A DNA stretch of 64,000 nt from Nemertoderma westbladi (lineage: Eukaryota; Xenacoelomorpha; Nemertodermatida; Nemertodermatidae): assembly GCA_032718475.1 (NCBI GenBank), contig JAUCBJ010001352.1, forward strand, positions 1 through 64,000, given 5' to 3'. The notes under the pieces were generated by a model that saw only the letters and a list, made by a program, of their open reading frames with translations, ran no database searches and was not told where the DNA came from. Below, piece by piece: positions 48,321-60,637 of the stretch. The translations under genes and the position numbers were made by a program. Positions within the stretch are counted from its first letter, which is position 1, and each line of letters starts with the position of its first letter.

Positions 48321-51300
48321 TTAAGACATAACCACTTTCTTCGGATGTTTCTGTTTGCTCTGGTGTCTTCGGCTGAGGGACACAGTACATCGTGGTAACA
48401 CATTGTGCGATCCATCAAGCAATGGGTAGCTAGTAGGGTCACCAATGGCAACGCGATCTGCTGGAACCAATAGTTTATTTTCGGCGACGAAGTGACCCTC
48501 GTGAGATTTAAAAATATTATCGAGAATTTCATTTAAGAACTCCGAAACAGTATTATTTCTTTCTGCAGGACCATTCGGATCAGTCTGGCGGTCTGCAGAA
48601 GTAACCGGGCCAACAATATCGTTTAATTGGTCAACTGATTCAGAAGCAAGTTCAGAACCGAGACGGCAAATATCAGAGGACTTGAGATGGGATACTGAGA
48701 CACGGGGGAATGTTTGACTGATTGTCGGTAAAGAGGTAACGCATTGTTGCTGCCCGATGATAGCAGTTTGTCTGTAATTGCGAGGTGAAGGTCTGGGGAT
48801 GGTAGAGGATGTCTTCAAAATAGCAGTCGATGAGTTTGTAACATTAGAAGGGGAGGAAGGCGGGAGGCTTAACTTTTGGGAATCTAAACAATATTTCCTC
48901 TTTAGTTGAATAAGAGCATTGAGGGTTGATTCAATGCCGGTAGAAGTAGAGAGTTCGAGACGAGACTTCTTCGCAGGTTCACCTACATGTCGTATCGTGA
49001 CAGGATGAGCGAGGCGAACCACAGGTTCGACTGTATGAACTCGTTTCAATGTGTGAGCAGTGCGAGTTTGCGACGGACTTACGTACACACTATGAGCACT
49101 CGGACACATTGCACGACCGCCAACAGCAGACGTGGAAGGCCCTGGTCCTCTCAGGGGCATGGATTTGCCATGACGACATGGAGACCATGTGAAACCAGCA
49201 CTGCTGGGGCCTCGAGTTAGGTGAGCCGCCACTGAAACTGACTTGGGTGAAACTAGAGGCGACCGAGCATCCAACGGTATTACCTTGGGCGAAACTAGAG
49301 ACGACCGAGCATCCAACGGTATTACCTTGGGCGAAGTAAGGGGTGACTGATCCTCCACTGGTACTGCCCGGGGTGATTGTGGGGACATTTTAGCTGACAC
49401 AGCCATCCGACGCAGAGCCGACATGTGGGAATACAAATCCAAATCTGAAAAGCCACAGAATGTTGAATTAGAATGGAGTCTATCGTCGCATGATGACGCG
49501 TTACTGGGTCCACCAACTGTGTCGACATACAGAGAGGATGACGTGGCTCCAACGCGTTGCGCCGATCCCGGACTAAACGATACCGGAGCCCGGGAGATGT
49601 TGCCACCAGAATGAAAGCTGGTTGAAGTGCAATCATTATGCTGGCCTTGAGACATAAACACCTTGTTACTGCTGTTATCCCACATACTCCATTTTTCCGT
49701 TTTCAACACTGTTCCGGTTGCAAAGGATCTGCTCTTTGAAAGATTCTTCCTTCGCAATATCCCCTTCCCTGGTGTCTTAAAAGATTCACAAGAATCCTTT
49801 CTCAAAGATACATAAATTATTTTTTTTCGAGATGCTGTTGCAGATGAATCCATTGCACGGGATATAGAGGGTATAGGCGAACTCGAACAACCCAACCCGA
49901 TGCTATTTACTATGTTTGTAGATATTGGGGTTTTGGAATTTCCTGAATCCGTGATGTTTTCTAAAACAAAATCATCCTCTGAGCAAATTGTGCCTTCTGG
50001 CATTGTGTCGGGTGTTAGGTGGTGCAGCAGCACCCGTGGCAAATCGCCATCGATTTGAAATGTGGGGGGATGTCGAGGTAGAGAGGGTGGGGAAGCGGGG
50101 GAGATCTCGGGAGAGGTGGGAGTGATCGCAGGGGGTTGAGAAGCTCTTCTGTTATGTGATGACGACACCACACCACCATGGGTACCTTGCTTATTAACAC
50201 CCACTGTCGTGTGAATAATCTTGGTGGTGGTGCCACCGGGGCTGTGAATTACCACCCGTGGGGGCCGTTTCATGATAGGCCGTTTCCCTTTCCTTTCACG
50301 CCCTCGCATTTGCAGCATCGCGTTCTGTTTTGCAACCTGCGTTCGTAGTAACAGCGCCAAGTATTCATCAGTTTCTTCAAGGTGTTTAGCCATTTCAGGA
50401 GTTACGTCTTCTAATGGTTTAGGAGGATATACAACATCTTCATCGTAATCAATCTTATTAACATCGTGTTGTTTAATGTAATCCGCATACCTATAAGGTT
50501 GGAATTTGCGAACAAAAGGAGCCATATCAATAGTGACGTTGTCCTTCCGACAGTAGCACTTAGCTGCCCATTTGCCGTATTCGACCCAGCGGGGTGTCGC
50601 AAAGTTAGTGCTTTCCGCGCAGTTAAATCCGTGGTTATACCCGGCGTGGTAGCCGAATGGGAATGTTATCATTATCTCGCCGGCTTCCTGAACAACTTTC
50701 TCGAAAGGAATGGCGTACTTTCGCAGTACAGCCGGAGATATAATGTTCATTTTATGGCGCAAAAAAGCCGGACACGAATGATCCAGATGGTTGAAAAACT
50801 GAGCAGCAAGACGTTGGAATCGTTTGCCGTGGGCTGGAGGGATTCCATACCACTGCTTAGGCGCTCCAAAATGGAGGAAGTTTATGGAATATAAATCGAG
50901 ATCTTCCGTATGCCATGGGAAGGTAGTTTTCCACATACCAAAGTAGAGGTAGGCTGTATTAACACCTTCAATTTTAAAGCCTCGTTCAGTCAATGATGTA
51001 TCTAATATTGTCCCGAGATTACTGCAATTCCAAATGTCGATACCTTTAGGTGTCACACTCCCACTAATATCCGCACCGTATATGACTTTATTGAATGTTA
51101 AATTTCGCCAATATTTTCTTTCTAAGTCATCGTAATCGACTGAAGTTGGAGGTTTATATTTATCGCTGTTAGCCAGTTTCTGAAATTCTCTCACTTCTAA
51201 AGGTTTTTTCTGTATATTATACTGCTCAAATACGCCATTTGCACCTACTACTTCCTGCTCAATCGGCGACGGTATCATTATATCTTGCACCCAATCATAC

Positions 51301-51455
51301 CCATCACTGTGCACAAGGTCCAGCCATTCAGGAGGAGGTATCACTTTTGCTATTCCCGCCTTGTGAGCACCTTGGGATTCCATATAAGTTACATAGTTCT
51401 GAAAATCTTTGAATTCCTCGAAAGTAGGTCGAAATATTTGTATCTTTCTCCCCAT
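48321..51455 (-). CDS. KDM4: KDM4/JMJD2-type histone lysine demethylase
   Basis: Fe(II)/2-oxoglutarate-dependent nuclear demethylase of the family acting on methylated H3K9/H3K36. Start chosen at the first real ATG, 51455 (context ATCATGG), giving 1044 residues. JmjN at about 5-46 ([31 protein letters not shown]). JmjC at about 120-305: iron ligands H182, E184 (WHTED) and H270 (GYHAGYNHG); 2-oxoglutarate contacts Y126, N192 and K200. The zinc site C228, H234, C300, C302 is complete. All sit six positions before the human KDM4A equivalents, so catalysis should be intact. From about 340 on the protein is Ser/Pro/Thr-rich and probably disordered, with a 42-bp in-frame duplication encoding [11 protein letters not shown] (about 49246-49345). 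No PHD or Tudor domain is present, as in KDM4D and insect KDM4. The whole ORF is one exon. Downstream neighbour on the same strand is the POU gene. Confidence 0.96.
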   Translation of the reverse strand: MGRKIQIFRPTFEEFKDFQNYVTYMESQGAHKAGIAKVIPPPEWLDLVHSDGYDWVQDIMIPSPIEQEVVGANGVFEQYNIQKKPLEVREFQKLANSDKYKPPTSVDYDDLERKYWRNLTFNKVIYGADISGSVTPKGIDIWNCSNLGTILDTSLTERGFKIEGVNTAYLYFGMWKTTFPWHTEDLDLYSINFLHFGAPKQWYGIPPAHGKRFQRLAAQFFNHLDHSCPAFLRHKMNIISPAVLRKYAIPFEKVVQEAGEIMITFPFGYHAGYNHGFNCAESTNFATPRWVEYGKWAAKCYCRKDNVTIDMAPFVRKFQPYRYADYIKQHDVNKIDYDEDVVYPPKPLEDVTPEMAKHLEETDEYLALLLRTQVAKQNAMLQMRGRERKGKRPIMKRPPRVVIHSPGGTTTKIIHTTVGVNKQGTHGGVVSSSHNRRASQPPAITPTSPEISPASPPSLPRHPPTFQIDGDLPRVLLHHLTPDTMPEGTICSEDDFVLENITDSGNSKTPISTNIVNSIGLGCSSSPIPSISRAMDSSATASRKKIIYVSLRKDSCESFKTPGKGILRRKNLSKSRSFATGTVLKTEKWSMWDNSSNKVFMSQGQHNDCTSTSFHSGGNISRAPVSFSPGSAQRVGATSSSLYVDTVGGPSNASSCDDRLHSNSTFCGFSDLDLYSHMSALRRMAVSAKMSPQSPRAVPVEDQSPLTSPKVIPLDARSSLVSPKVIPLDARSPLVSPKSVSVAAHLTRGPSSAGFTWSPCRHGKSMPLRGPGPSTSAVGGRAMCPSAHSVYVSPSQTRTAHTLKRVHTVEPVVRLAHPVTIRHVGEPAKKSRLELSTSTGIESTLNALIQLKRKYCLDSQKLSLPPSSPSNVTNSSTAILKTSSTIPRPSPRNYRQTAIIGQQQCVTSLPTISQTFPRVSVSHLKSSDICRLGSELASESVDQLNDIVGPVTSADRQTDPNGPAERNNTVSEFLNEILDNIFKSHEGHFVAENKLLVPADRVAIGDPTSYPLLDGSHNVLPRCTVSLSRRHQSKQKHPKKVVMS

Positions 51456-52768
51456 GATGTAACGGTATATGGTAAATACTGGAAATGAAATCAATTGTAT
51501 CAGTACCGGTACCAGTATATTGTCGATATTAATTAAAGTGTGGATTTTAAATGTAAATTATACCGGCACAATTTTTTATAAGACATATACAAACAGTATC
51601 ATCATATACCGGTATATATATCACAAATCGAAATGTACATATATATATATCAAAAATCGAAATGTACATATATATATATATCAAATATCGAAATGTACAA
51701 GTATCTGCTAAAGATAGAGTTGGAAAATCAGCCTGAAATACGAAACATGCAGTGTAATGTAAACTAAAGCGTACCGGTACTGTTGTAGGGAAATTTCTAT
51801 CTGGCTGCTGGTCTGTCAGTAAGTTACAGTACGGGACAATCCGACAATTGCTATTGCCACTCGAGGAAAATGCAAAATAAATAAGGTCGTTCCTATCTAG
51901 CTCCCAATCTAGCTAGTTACATACCGTACCACATTAAGCTCCCAATCTAGCTAGTTACCTACCGTACCACTTTAAATAAATTTTTATATAGCTAAGCATA
52001 TTTCATATACCAGTATACCGCTACCGGTACTTAGATTAATAAATTCATGTTTGCTTATTTATCTGCTCAATAATTCCGATAGGCCTATGCAATAAAATTT
52101 AGATTGCAATAAAAATAAAATGCTAACGTAATGATAATGAAACCATAAAATTATGTACCGGTATAAAAAGCTTTAGAAGCATAAGGTCAATCAAATTGTT
52201 CTAGAAAAAATCTTGGATATTCTGAATTTGAATACCGGTACTGGAATAGGCCTACCATACTGCCATATGCCGTGTATGGCAGTATGGTATCACTACAGCA
52301 CTAGCACATAAAAATTAATACCGGTAGTTTAGAAATTATGATTAAGGTAAGGTAATATTGGCAGTTGATTGATCATCACAAAAATTGAGAATATTACTGA
52401 CTTACGCGGCCCAGGCTGCAAACCACCAGTGAACCGTGTGGCAGCGTGCACAATAAATATTATTATTGCTGTATTGCAATCCTGCACTCGCACTATGCAG
52501 CTATTGTAGGCCTACTCCAGTAGCCTCCAGTACCCCTTCAGTCCTTTAAATAGGAGTTGTTTCAAAAGTCAATTGTTCAAACCAATATAAAACATAAAAA
52601 CCATGATTCTGGATTCAGGAGAATTTCCGTAGTCGCTATGCTCGCAATTTAATTACCGGTACATAAAACAGTCGGTAGACCTACTGGCTAACTGACTTAC
52701 CTACTGCTGTACTGCTACTACAATAGGCCTACTACTGTACTAGGCCCTATATATATACCAGGCCGTGT
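51456..52768. promoter_or_regulatory. Upstream region of KDM4 with small tandem repeats
   Basis: 5' flank of KDM4, so the promoter is expected here. ATCGAAATGTACATATATAT recurs three times at 51628-51705. A 42-bp duplication (GCTCCCAATCTAGCTAGTTA) lies at 51899-51975. Dense ACCGGT and TAGGCCTAC words occur. No specific core promoter motif is convincing. Confidence 0.4.
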
Positions 52769-54232
52769 ATGTCTGATACACAATGGACTACTTTACAAAC
52801 ACCAAACTTAGATGAATCAGAACTTCTTTGCTGTTTTCAAGATAACTACTTGAGCCTCGACCAACCAACTCGCCTCTGTGAAGGCAACACTCCACGAATC
52901 TTGGACCTAGTCCTAACATCTGAGTGTGACATGGTTGATAACATTTCCTATACATCACCCCTTGGCGCGAGTGACCATGTTGTACTGGAGATAAGTTTGA
53001 CCATGGCTGCAAGTCCACCACCAGTTGCAACAGAATATAAAGTATTATCCAAAGCAAACTATAGCGCAATGGCGACCTATATCAAGTCTTTCAACTGGAT
53101 AGAAATTCTATCTCCAATGGATACTACAGAGGCATGTGCGATTTTATATGAAACTCTTGACTATTGTATTCATAACTACACACCCGTTAAAAAATATCGA
53201 TCACACAACTACCCAAAATGGATGACTAAGGATGTCCGCAAGGTCATTGCACTGAAAAAATCTGCATGGCGAAACTTCCGCAGAACAGATTCAACTTCTG
53301 CCTACAACAAGTACAAACAAAGACGCAATATTTGCAACGCTATTGTAATAAAATCCAAACAAGATTACGAGCGCTCAGTAGCATTGGCAGCCAGCAAAGA
53401 CCCTAAACAGTTCTTCTGGTCAGTTGTGCGGTCTAAAACGAAGTCTCGTGGTACAATAGCTTCACTGAAAGACAAACAAGGTAATATTGCAACATCTAAC
53501 ATCGATAAAGCAGAAGCTTTGAATCAGCATTATTTTTCTACATTTACTACCGAGGACACAGATACTGTTCCTGATATATCGAACTCCGTGCCAGAAGCAA
53601 AAATTAGCTCAGTAGAATTTACACCAAATGTAGTCGAAGACGCTGCATCACAAATAAATGCATCGGGGGCCCCTGGTCCTGATGGAATCTTCCCCATACT
53701 GATAGTGACACTCATTTCTGTGTTGGCTCTACCCCTCTCCATTATTTTTCAGAAGTCATTAAATAGTGGTGTTGTCCCGCAACCTTGGAAGGAAGCAAAC
53801 ATTACCCCCATATTCAAGCGCGGAGTACGCTACCTCCCTATCAACTATCGGCCAGTTAGCTTGACCTCAACCCTCTGCAAACTGATGGAAAGAATAATAG
53901 CCAATAACTTATACTCTTTCTGGAAAGAATTCTCACTGCTGGCCATGGCACAGTACGGATTTCAAAAAGGAAAGTCGTGCACTATTCAACTCATCGACGT
54001 CGTTTTCCAATGGGCCAAGGCCCTGGACGAAGGTAAATGTATAGATGTTGCATACCTGGATTTCCTGAAAGCCTTCGACACTGTTCCTCACCAACGATTG
54101 CTAAAAAAGATGGTGAAAATGGGGATTTCTGGTTCACTACTTGTATGGCTTAAGTCGTTCATTATAGGTCGGTCACAACGAGTTGTAGTTGGCGGGGTTC
54201 ATTCTAAATGGGTCCCGGTACCCAGCTATTAG
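52769..54232 (+). mobile_element. CR1/Jockey-like LINE ORF2 fragment, truncated at both ends
   Basis: A single open frame of 487 codons. Residues 42-75 are the end of an APE-type endonuclease (RILDLVLTS, LGASDHVVLEI). Then a linker, and reverse transcriptase from about 295: SGAPGPDGI, PQPWKEANITPIFK, INYRPVSLTSTLCKLMERII, QYGFQKGKSC and motif A YLDFLKAFDTVPHQRLL (429-445). It stops at GVHSKWVPVPSY, where a GVPQGSVLGP-type motif is expected, so the YADD catalytic box and thumb are lost, as is the endonuclease N-terminus. It cannot be active. The long undamaged frame suggests a fairly young insertion. It lies about 1.3 kb from the KDM4 start, transcribed away from it. Confidence 0.92.
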
Positions 54233-54234
54233 CT

Positions 54235-55285
54235 GATTAGTGTTCAGTGGTAACATTTCTGCTGCCGTTCGTCTTTTTACTGTTTTATGTTAAAATACTG
54301 TTGGCCTAGTGCAGTCTTAGCAACTGATACATTATATAATTATTGAAAAATTTCATGGTCAATGATTGGTGCGCCCTATTGAAAAGTTTTACATGTACGC
54401 CAAACACGTTCGCCGCAGCATTTCAACTTGCGCCAGGATCTGGCGCAGAAATGCAGAAATGTGCTACGCCGGGTTGCCGGTTAAGGTGCTGAAAGGGCTG
54501 GCTGGCTGGCGCCCTGGCGCAGGCCGCAGAGATATCCAATGAACTGATAATGACGGACAGACGGATGTGCAATGTGCTGCGCCTGGGCAGCCAGTATAGC
54601 ACTGTAGCATCGTCAATGACTGAATAATAGAGAAGAGAGATGCTGCGCTCCGCGCGATTTTTGAATTGCATTGGCAGATTGGTCTGTTGGTGGCGTAGCT
54701 TTGCATCAACTGATCAAGCCGGAGCAGGTAAAATAAAACTTTTCAATACAGCAATAGGCAGATATGGTTGGCCCGCATTGCAGCATTTAATGTCATACCG
54801 GTATGGCTGGGGTCAGGGGGTGCTCTTCACTTTAACAAGTGCTGTCATGCATGCGGTCCGCTTTTTGTCAGTATTGCAGGTTGCAGCTGCAGGGGGGGGG
54901 GGGCAGGCGCAGGGGGGGGGGGGGGGTGGTGGTCGGGGAGACAGGGCTGCAGCCGGCAGGGAAAGGGTGGAGCAGTCTGGCAGTGGCAGAGTGGAGTGCA
55001 GGGCTGCTGTAGTCCGGTCAGTCTGTCAGTAGGGAGTCTGGTCTGCTAACTGCTGGTGGCTCTGTGGCTGGGAATACCATGGTACTGGTACTACTGCAGT
55101 ACGGTACTGTACTACTGTCAGCGTGTCAGGTCAGCGTTTCAGTCTGTACTACTACTGCTGTACTGTACTGCAGTACTGCTGTACTGTACCCTGTACTGCT
55201 GTACGCTGCACTCTGCACCCCTCCCCACCACTGAACAGTGCACAACGCCCACACACAATTTTTCAGCCCCGAGCCCCACAAAATT
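54235..55285. other. Non-coding, GC-richer, with G-runs
   Basis: No gene recognised. (G)n runs lie at about 54892-54903 and 54914-54926. TACTG-rich low-complexity sequence occurs at 55080-55205. Confidence 0.4.
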
Positions 55286-55289
55286 GGAC

Positions 55290-55840
55290 ATAGATAGATA
55301 GATAGATTTATTTATACATTATGTAAAAACAATAACAAATACACCAAACAATGTACCGGTATAAAGGTATTGTCCAACATAACATATAGGATTACCCCTA
55401 AAGCTTTGCAGCTTATTTCCAAGGGGGTCCTTTATGTTACTGGGTTACAAATACAATATTACACTACGCTAACCTAAAACCAATATAAAACGTAATTACA
55501 CTATGTACATGTACAACTTTACCGAGAGCGTGACAATGCCCGACTCAACGATAAAGATGTAATGTACAGAACAATTTATTATAAAACGTAATTACAGTAT
55601 AAATAGTAATTAATTAATAAACTAATAACTTACTGTAGGACTATTGTACCTATTTTTACATTGCACACGGAGGTGAGATTTAACTGCAGATTTAAAAGAA
55701 TGTGGATTATCTAGGTTTTTAATTTCATTAGGCAAAGCGTTCCAATTTTTAATGCCGTTAAAAAAGAAAGGACATTTCTGACTGACTGATATTGCAATTG
55801 GGGGACAAAATCCGCGAAAGAGGACCAAATCCGCTCAGCC
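55290..55840 (-). mobile_element. LINE 3' end with (TCTA)n tail
   Basis: The minus strand at 55828-55622 encodes FFNGIKNWNALPNEIKNLDN and SFKSAVKSHL, the typical ORF2 C-terminus of CR1/L2/Jockey-like LINEs. A 3' UTR of about 320 bp and a (TCTA)n microsatellite at about 55290-55308 follow. A different family from the LINEs at 10-17 kb. Confidence 0.85.
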
Positions 55841-55942
55841 GGTGGCAGATTTCGTCCTACTGTCCTAGGGAGACCATATCCACAAGCAGATCCGGTCGGC
55901 TCGGGGGGTTGGGGTATTCCCATTCCTTACACCAGTAGGAAC

Positions 55943-56317
55943 TAGAGATGTCCCGGATCCGGTAATGATCCGGCAGAAATTTGTGAAATATCTGGATCCA
56001 GATCCGGTTTTTATTCGGATCCAATTATAATTACTGTACTTATGAATATTAATTGATAATGACTGTATGTTGGTATTTAAATCAATGTAAATATAAAATC
56101 CCAATACATTTATTGTGAAAATTTGAATGTGAAAATGGTTATAAAAATATCACAAGTTAAATTATTAACGTGAACAATAATTTGTGTATCAACTTATGTA
56201 TCAAAATACTGATATACTGCAAGCATTATGGATCTGTGAATCCGGATCCGGACATAAAATTGAATATCCGGTTCCGGATCCGGAAATCTAAAAAAAGGAG
56301 GATCCGGGGCACCCTTA
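55943..56317. mobile_element. hAT-type MITE with 8-bp target duplication
   Basis: GTAGGAAC occurs at 55935-55942 and 56318-56325 with the element exactly between. It starts TAGAGATGTCCCGGATCC and ends GGATCCGGGGCACCCTTA, imperfect inverted ends. Subterminal GGATCCGG words are repeated in both orientations. The 8-bp duplication and TAGRGRTG-like start are hallmarks of hAT elements. There is no transposase. Confidence 0.88.
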
Positions 56318-56827
56318 GTAGGAACACCCCTTGAATTAGAGCTTGGGATTGGTTAATAAACTATTAGTATTATTATTATTTCCTTTTAATGCAGGATAGT
56401 TAAACAGATGGAATTAACGGTAAAGTACAACACTCACAATATAGATATATAGCACAACAAATAATATTATAATTTGTATTAAATTATGAATTAAGTACAG
56501 TAGAATAATCCTAAGTAGACCTACTGTCTTACCAAGCACGAGCGTTATTCAACATAAATATAATGCGAGATAGACCATTAATATAACATGTATTTCGGAT
56601 TGCACATTAATAGAATTCCTAGAAACATCGATGAGTTTAAATAAACTTGATACGGATTTATTTCGAATGTGCATAAACATGGTAAGTTAAAAGTACCGAA
56701 AGCAGCAGACATACTAGTCGGTTCATCGTTAGTCAACCTGGGTAGATGGAAATCCAGTATACTAATAATATACTAATAATCCTATATGGACTATTATTTG
56801 ATTAGACATTGAAATCATCTAAGGAAT

Positions 56828-57390
56828 AGAGAGAGGGGTCGAACTAGAGTAAGGATTTTTTCATATAGTGCCGACGAGTAGCTCTTAAAGAGGAATTAAG
56901 CGGATGCCTGCTGGCCGACCTCATAGTACTGATAAAACACAAGGCGCGAAAAGCAACCTAGAAATGTAACGCTAAACATAAGGGCAAATCGAATAGATGC
57001 TAAACGACATTAGAAAAATTAAGGATTAGTTTTTCATTGGAGTTTTTATATTTACAAATTTTGAAATGCTTTTAAATATTTATTTAAAATGAATAATATC
57101 CCATATTAAATACTATCAATAAAACTACTTATTATTACCTATTATCTATTCGATCAGAAAACTCAAGGAGAAAATGGTCTATAAAACGAATCCTTACAAT
57201 ATTATATCCACGGTTAATATATGTAATGTATATTGTTATTCATATATATTTTTACTGTTAACCTGACAATGAACCGTTTAATAGGCAGATAATCCTTACA
57301 TGATTTCACCCAATTTCCCCATTCCATACAGCGTTTGGAATACTTTCTACCTGCCCCTTACACTATGTATGTAGTTCGACCCCTCTCTCC
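56828..57390. repeat. Possible small inverted-repeat element
   Basis: AGAGAGGGGTCGAACTA near 56830 returns inverted as TAGTTCGACCCCTCTCTCC at 57372-57390. The interior is AT-rich and non-coding. No target duplication verified. Confidence 0.35.
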
Positions 57391-57399
57391 TCAGGTCAG

Positions 57400-58135
57400 G
57401 TCAGGTATTCTAGGTCATTGATCAAGAAAACTTGCCACCTCCATGCAGCATAAAGGTGGTGCCACCTGTAGCTGCATAGACCCTCTTACTAGGGCAAATC
57501 TGGTCCTGTAACTAGGACCCCCTTCGTTCTGGGATAAGGACGCCCTCGGTCCTTGATTAAGGACCCATATACTTGGCTGCAGGAGTATATGGCCTGGCCC
57601 GGCAGATGATGATCTACCAATGGCTGGTCAGGAGTAGAGTGTTCTCATGTCCACTCTGAGTGCACTTCACTGCGACCTGTACCTGGCAGCAGGGGTACAG
57701 GGCATGACCCAGCAGATGAGCTGCACATCCAATGGTGGGTCATTTACGCCAGAGTAGATATGGGTGATGGGCCTCATATCTGACTCCACTGCGACACCCA
57801 CCCTGTGGAATGGCAAACCAGGGTGTTGTATTTGCCCCGAGAGCTGAGAGAGCGATCCTCTCTCTTTTCCCAATGATTTCAACATCCAATCAAAATATAG
57901 TTGATCAACCAATCCCAAGCGCCGACACAGCCGGCACAGCATTCTTAAAAATGCAGCTGCAATGCAGCATGCCGATCCTATCTTTTGTGTATTTTAATTA
58001 ATAGATTTTAACTATTCCTATGTACTCCTTATTGTTGCTGTGAAGTGCGGTATCATTTTATTGTAATAAATGTCGATATCTATCTGTATTCCCGTCCCTA
58101 GTAGTAGTAGTAGTAGTAGTAGTAGTAGCAAGCGC
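57400..58135 (+). repeat. Repeat ending in a (TAG)n tail, with internal 110-bp duplication
   Basis: CTGCAGGAGTATATGGCCTG near 57578 and CAGCAGGGGTACAGGGCATG near 57687 begin two diverged copies of about 110 bp. The region runs to a (TAG)n stretch at 58099-58128, the tail type carried by the LINEs in this window. It may therefore be the 3' UTR of such an element. No RT motif is visible. Confidence 0.45.
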
Positions 58136-58186
58136 CGATTCAAGATAAGATTTTCTAGTAGTGTAAGGATTGGGAATGCGCGTCGG

Positions 58187-59020
58187 GGGGGGGGGGGGGG
58201 ATTCTTCAGGGGACTGAATTACAAGCGGGTCCATGGAGTGCAGATTTAGTTGCTGAATGGCTCCCACGGGTAATTTGAATTTCACTTGTTCCAATTTCGG
58301 CACTAGCCTAGGCCTACTGTCAGACTTCTGGACCTGTATACAGATTAACGATTATGGTACCGGTATCAAATTAGAATTTAAATTGTTTCGGTTTCGGCTT
58401 TAGCTCTATTTTATCAGAATATCTGTACATTTAACCAACGCGAATTTACAGTATTAATTATGTTTTTTACCGGTCAGCCGAGCCGGTGTACAAGGCTGAG
58501 ATAACTCACTCTTGAAATGACTCCCCAGTCATCTCAGCCTAGGCTGAGAACACTCATCAGTCGTCTCAGCCTAGGCTGAGAACACTCCCCAGTTATATCA
58601 GCCTAGGCTGAGATGACTCCCCTTAGGCTGAGATGACTCCTATAATTGAGTTATAATTAATATCCGTGCCTGTGTTATTTTCGTATATTGCAAAAATAAA
58701 ACTGTTAATTAAGAAATCTAGGGAGAAAACTGGGGAGTGTTCTCAGCCTAGGCTGAGACGACTGGGGAGTCATATTTGGCGGGGAGTTATCTCAGCCTGT
58801 TACACCGGTAATGTTGATTCTGGAATATGGAAGAAAGTACCAGTGCTTCCTTGGAAGACGTTTCTGGTTTAGTTGCGATATTTGTAACATTGCCTTCTCG
58901 CGAACTTCAAATTTAATTTAATTTTATTGGAACAAGTTAAATTCAAATTTCCCGCGGGACCCATTCAGCAATTAAATATGTACTCCATGGACCCGCTTGT
59001 GACTGAATCCGCTGTCACAC
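58187..59020. mobile_element. Foldback element with nested palindromic element
   Basis: Outer arms of about 88 bp at about 58208-58297 and 58928-59015 are inverted copies (CTCCATGGACCCGCTTGT, GGAACAAGT). Inside, at about 58478-58806, GGCTGAGATAACTC returns inverted as GAGTTATCTCAGCC. Between them the 16-bp palindrome CTCAGCCTAGGCTGAG (or a one-base variant) occurs four times. A G-run at 58185-58199 borders the left arm. Non-coding. Confidence 0.78.
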
Positions 59021-59399
59021 TGGTTCAGTGCTGTCTGTCCATAATACTGTAGTGTAGCGGTTCTCCTGTCGGATGTCACGGCCACCATCAGAACGATTTC
59101 GCCATTCAAGTGCGTCTAAAAAAAATGTTTTTTTTCGATCCCTCCTGAATTACTAAACTACATATTTAAATCTTTCGGCTAAAGATATATACTGCATGTA
59201 ATGTTCGCCATGATGCCCTGCCCCGTATGTATGTTATGGGCGGTCACCAAGCTTGAGTCAGGCCCTGCGAGCGAACCAATGTACTACGGAGCTATTAGGC
59301 AGCCAACTTGGACACGATAGCTCTGTTTGCTTTTATATTTTTCGCTCCACATATTTATTATAGATGTAGGATGCTTTTTTTTATGGAGAGAGAATGCCT

Positions 59400-59690
59400 C
59401 AAATCTTTCCAGATAGGCGGGAAGAGGGGGAGACTGGACGCAATAAAAATTCATCCCTCTCCAGGGAAAATTCGACACAAATAACAGCTGCTTACTCACA
59501 AAAATAAAACTGTAACCTCTAACCTGTTCTATTGTATATAGTTTATTATTTTGGTTAAAATAACGTGCAACTGTAACCTGCTCCTTTCCCTAAATTTAGA
59601 ATTTGACATTGAGGCGGAATATTGATTCGCCAAGATGGGATTTGCGTCCAGTCACACCACCCCCCCCCCCCCCCCCCCCCCCCATGTCTC
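59400..59690 (+). repeat. Interspersed repeat X, long copy with poly-C end
   Basis: CATCCCTCTCCAGGGAAAAT, GACACAAATAACAGCTG, TAAAACTGTAACCT, a TTTATTATTTTGGTTAAAAT core, CCTGCTCCTTTCCC, and GCCAAGATGGGATTTGCGTC. A run of about 25 C from 59658 follows. Best partner of the 45.1-45.45 kb copy. Confidence 0.88.
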
Positions 59691-59699
59691 CTCCCCCCC

Positions 59700-60630
59700 C
59701 CCATATTTCCCTTCAAAGAGTAACTTTATAGAGCTTACTGTAGTGGCGGTGTTGAGCTTCAGTTGGTGGCAAAACGGTACGAAACTCAATAATATCTTTG
59801 TCTCGTATTTCCTAAACACGACGAAGTTTCTGTTATTCCGTTCAACATATATAACAACAACCTCAATAACATTCGAGTTCGAAATAACATTAGAGGTCGA
59901 ATTCATAATTTCAAATATCTCTTTGTGGCATCATGCAATTCATTCCTCTGTGAGATATAAAACAGGTTTACGTAACTTGCTTTACAAAGTGTTTGGATTT
60001 CAAAATCCGTTTATCGCAGGTGGATTATATACCATGGTCGTACTCTATTAGTCTGGTAATTTAGTCAAAAATCCGATCTTATCATGCGTTGCGTTTTGCG
60101 GAGACCGGGTGTCGGTTAGTGTTAGTGACGTCATATTACCCCAATCTGTAACCGAGGAAGCGGCCGATATACAGTTTCGTTTAGGGGGTCTGGCACCTCC
60201 ACGCCACCTCCGAACTGTGTGAACGATTCGCGTTCAGTTCCCTGACTCCATCCTAATTGGTAGAAATCTCTTGTAATGGAGAAATTCGATTGGACCCAAA
60301 AGCAAAAGAAATCGACCTTACCACCAACCAACTAAGGACCTTATATCACAATATCTATGACTTCTATTTAAGTGTAGTTGTTAGATTGTGTTTTATATAA
60401 TATTAATGTTATTATAATTATTTGTCAAGTTATGTGGTATAATCGCATCTCAATAACTAATTTAACAAACTGAACCTGAAATAAAAATTATGAAATAATT
60501 GGTAAGACAGCCACTTTTGGCGGAAAGGTTTAAATTTTGAAGGCATTTAATTATCTCAGAATGATATTTTTCATTTTTCCAAATACTACTCCTCCGCCAT
60601 TTTTAACCAATTTTCTTTATTTTTGGCAAT
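59700..60630. other. Unassigned, with a weak exon candidate
   Basis: A plus-strand frame to 60051 has no motif I recognise. On the minus strand, 60331-60134 is open with a non-repetitive peptide (GGGVEVPDPLNETVYRPLPR), but splice sites are weak. A CRE-like TGACGTCA lies at about 60127. Confidence 0.3.
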
Positions 60631-60637
60631 TCTATTT

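Noticed and set aside
51456-51494. Upstream start adding 13 residues to KDM4
   Set aside because: The upstream 'start' is a TTG codon. The first ATG is 51455, in a good context, and the JmjN domain follows directly.
57667-57942. Minus-strand 91-codon frame as a gene
   Set aside because: It lies across a diverged 110-bp duplication in a likely repeat with a (TAG)n tail. No protein family recognised.
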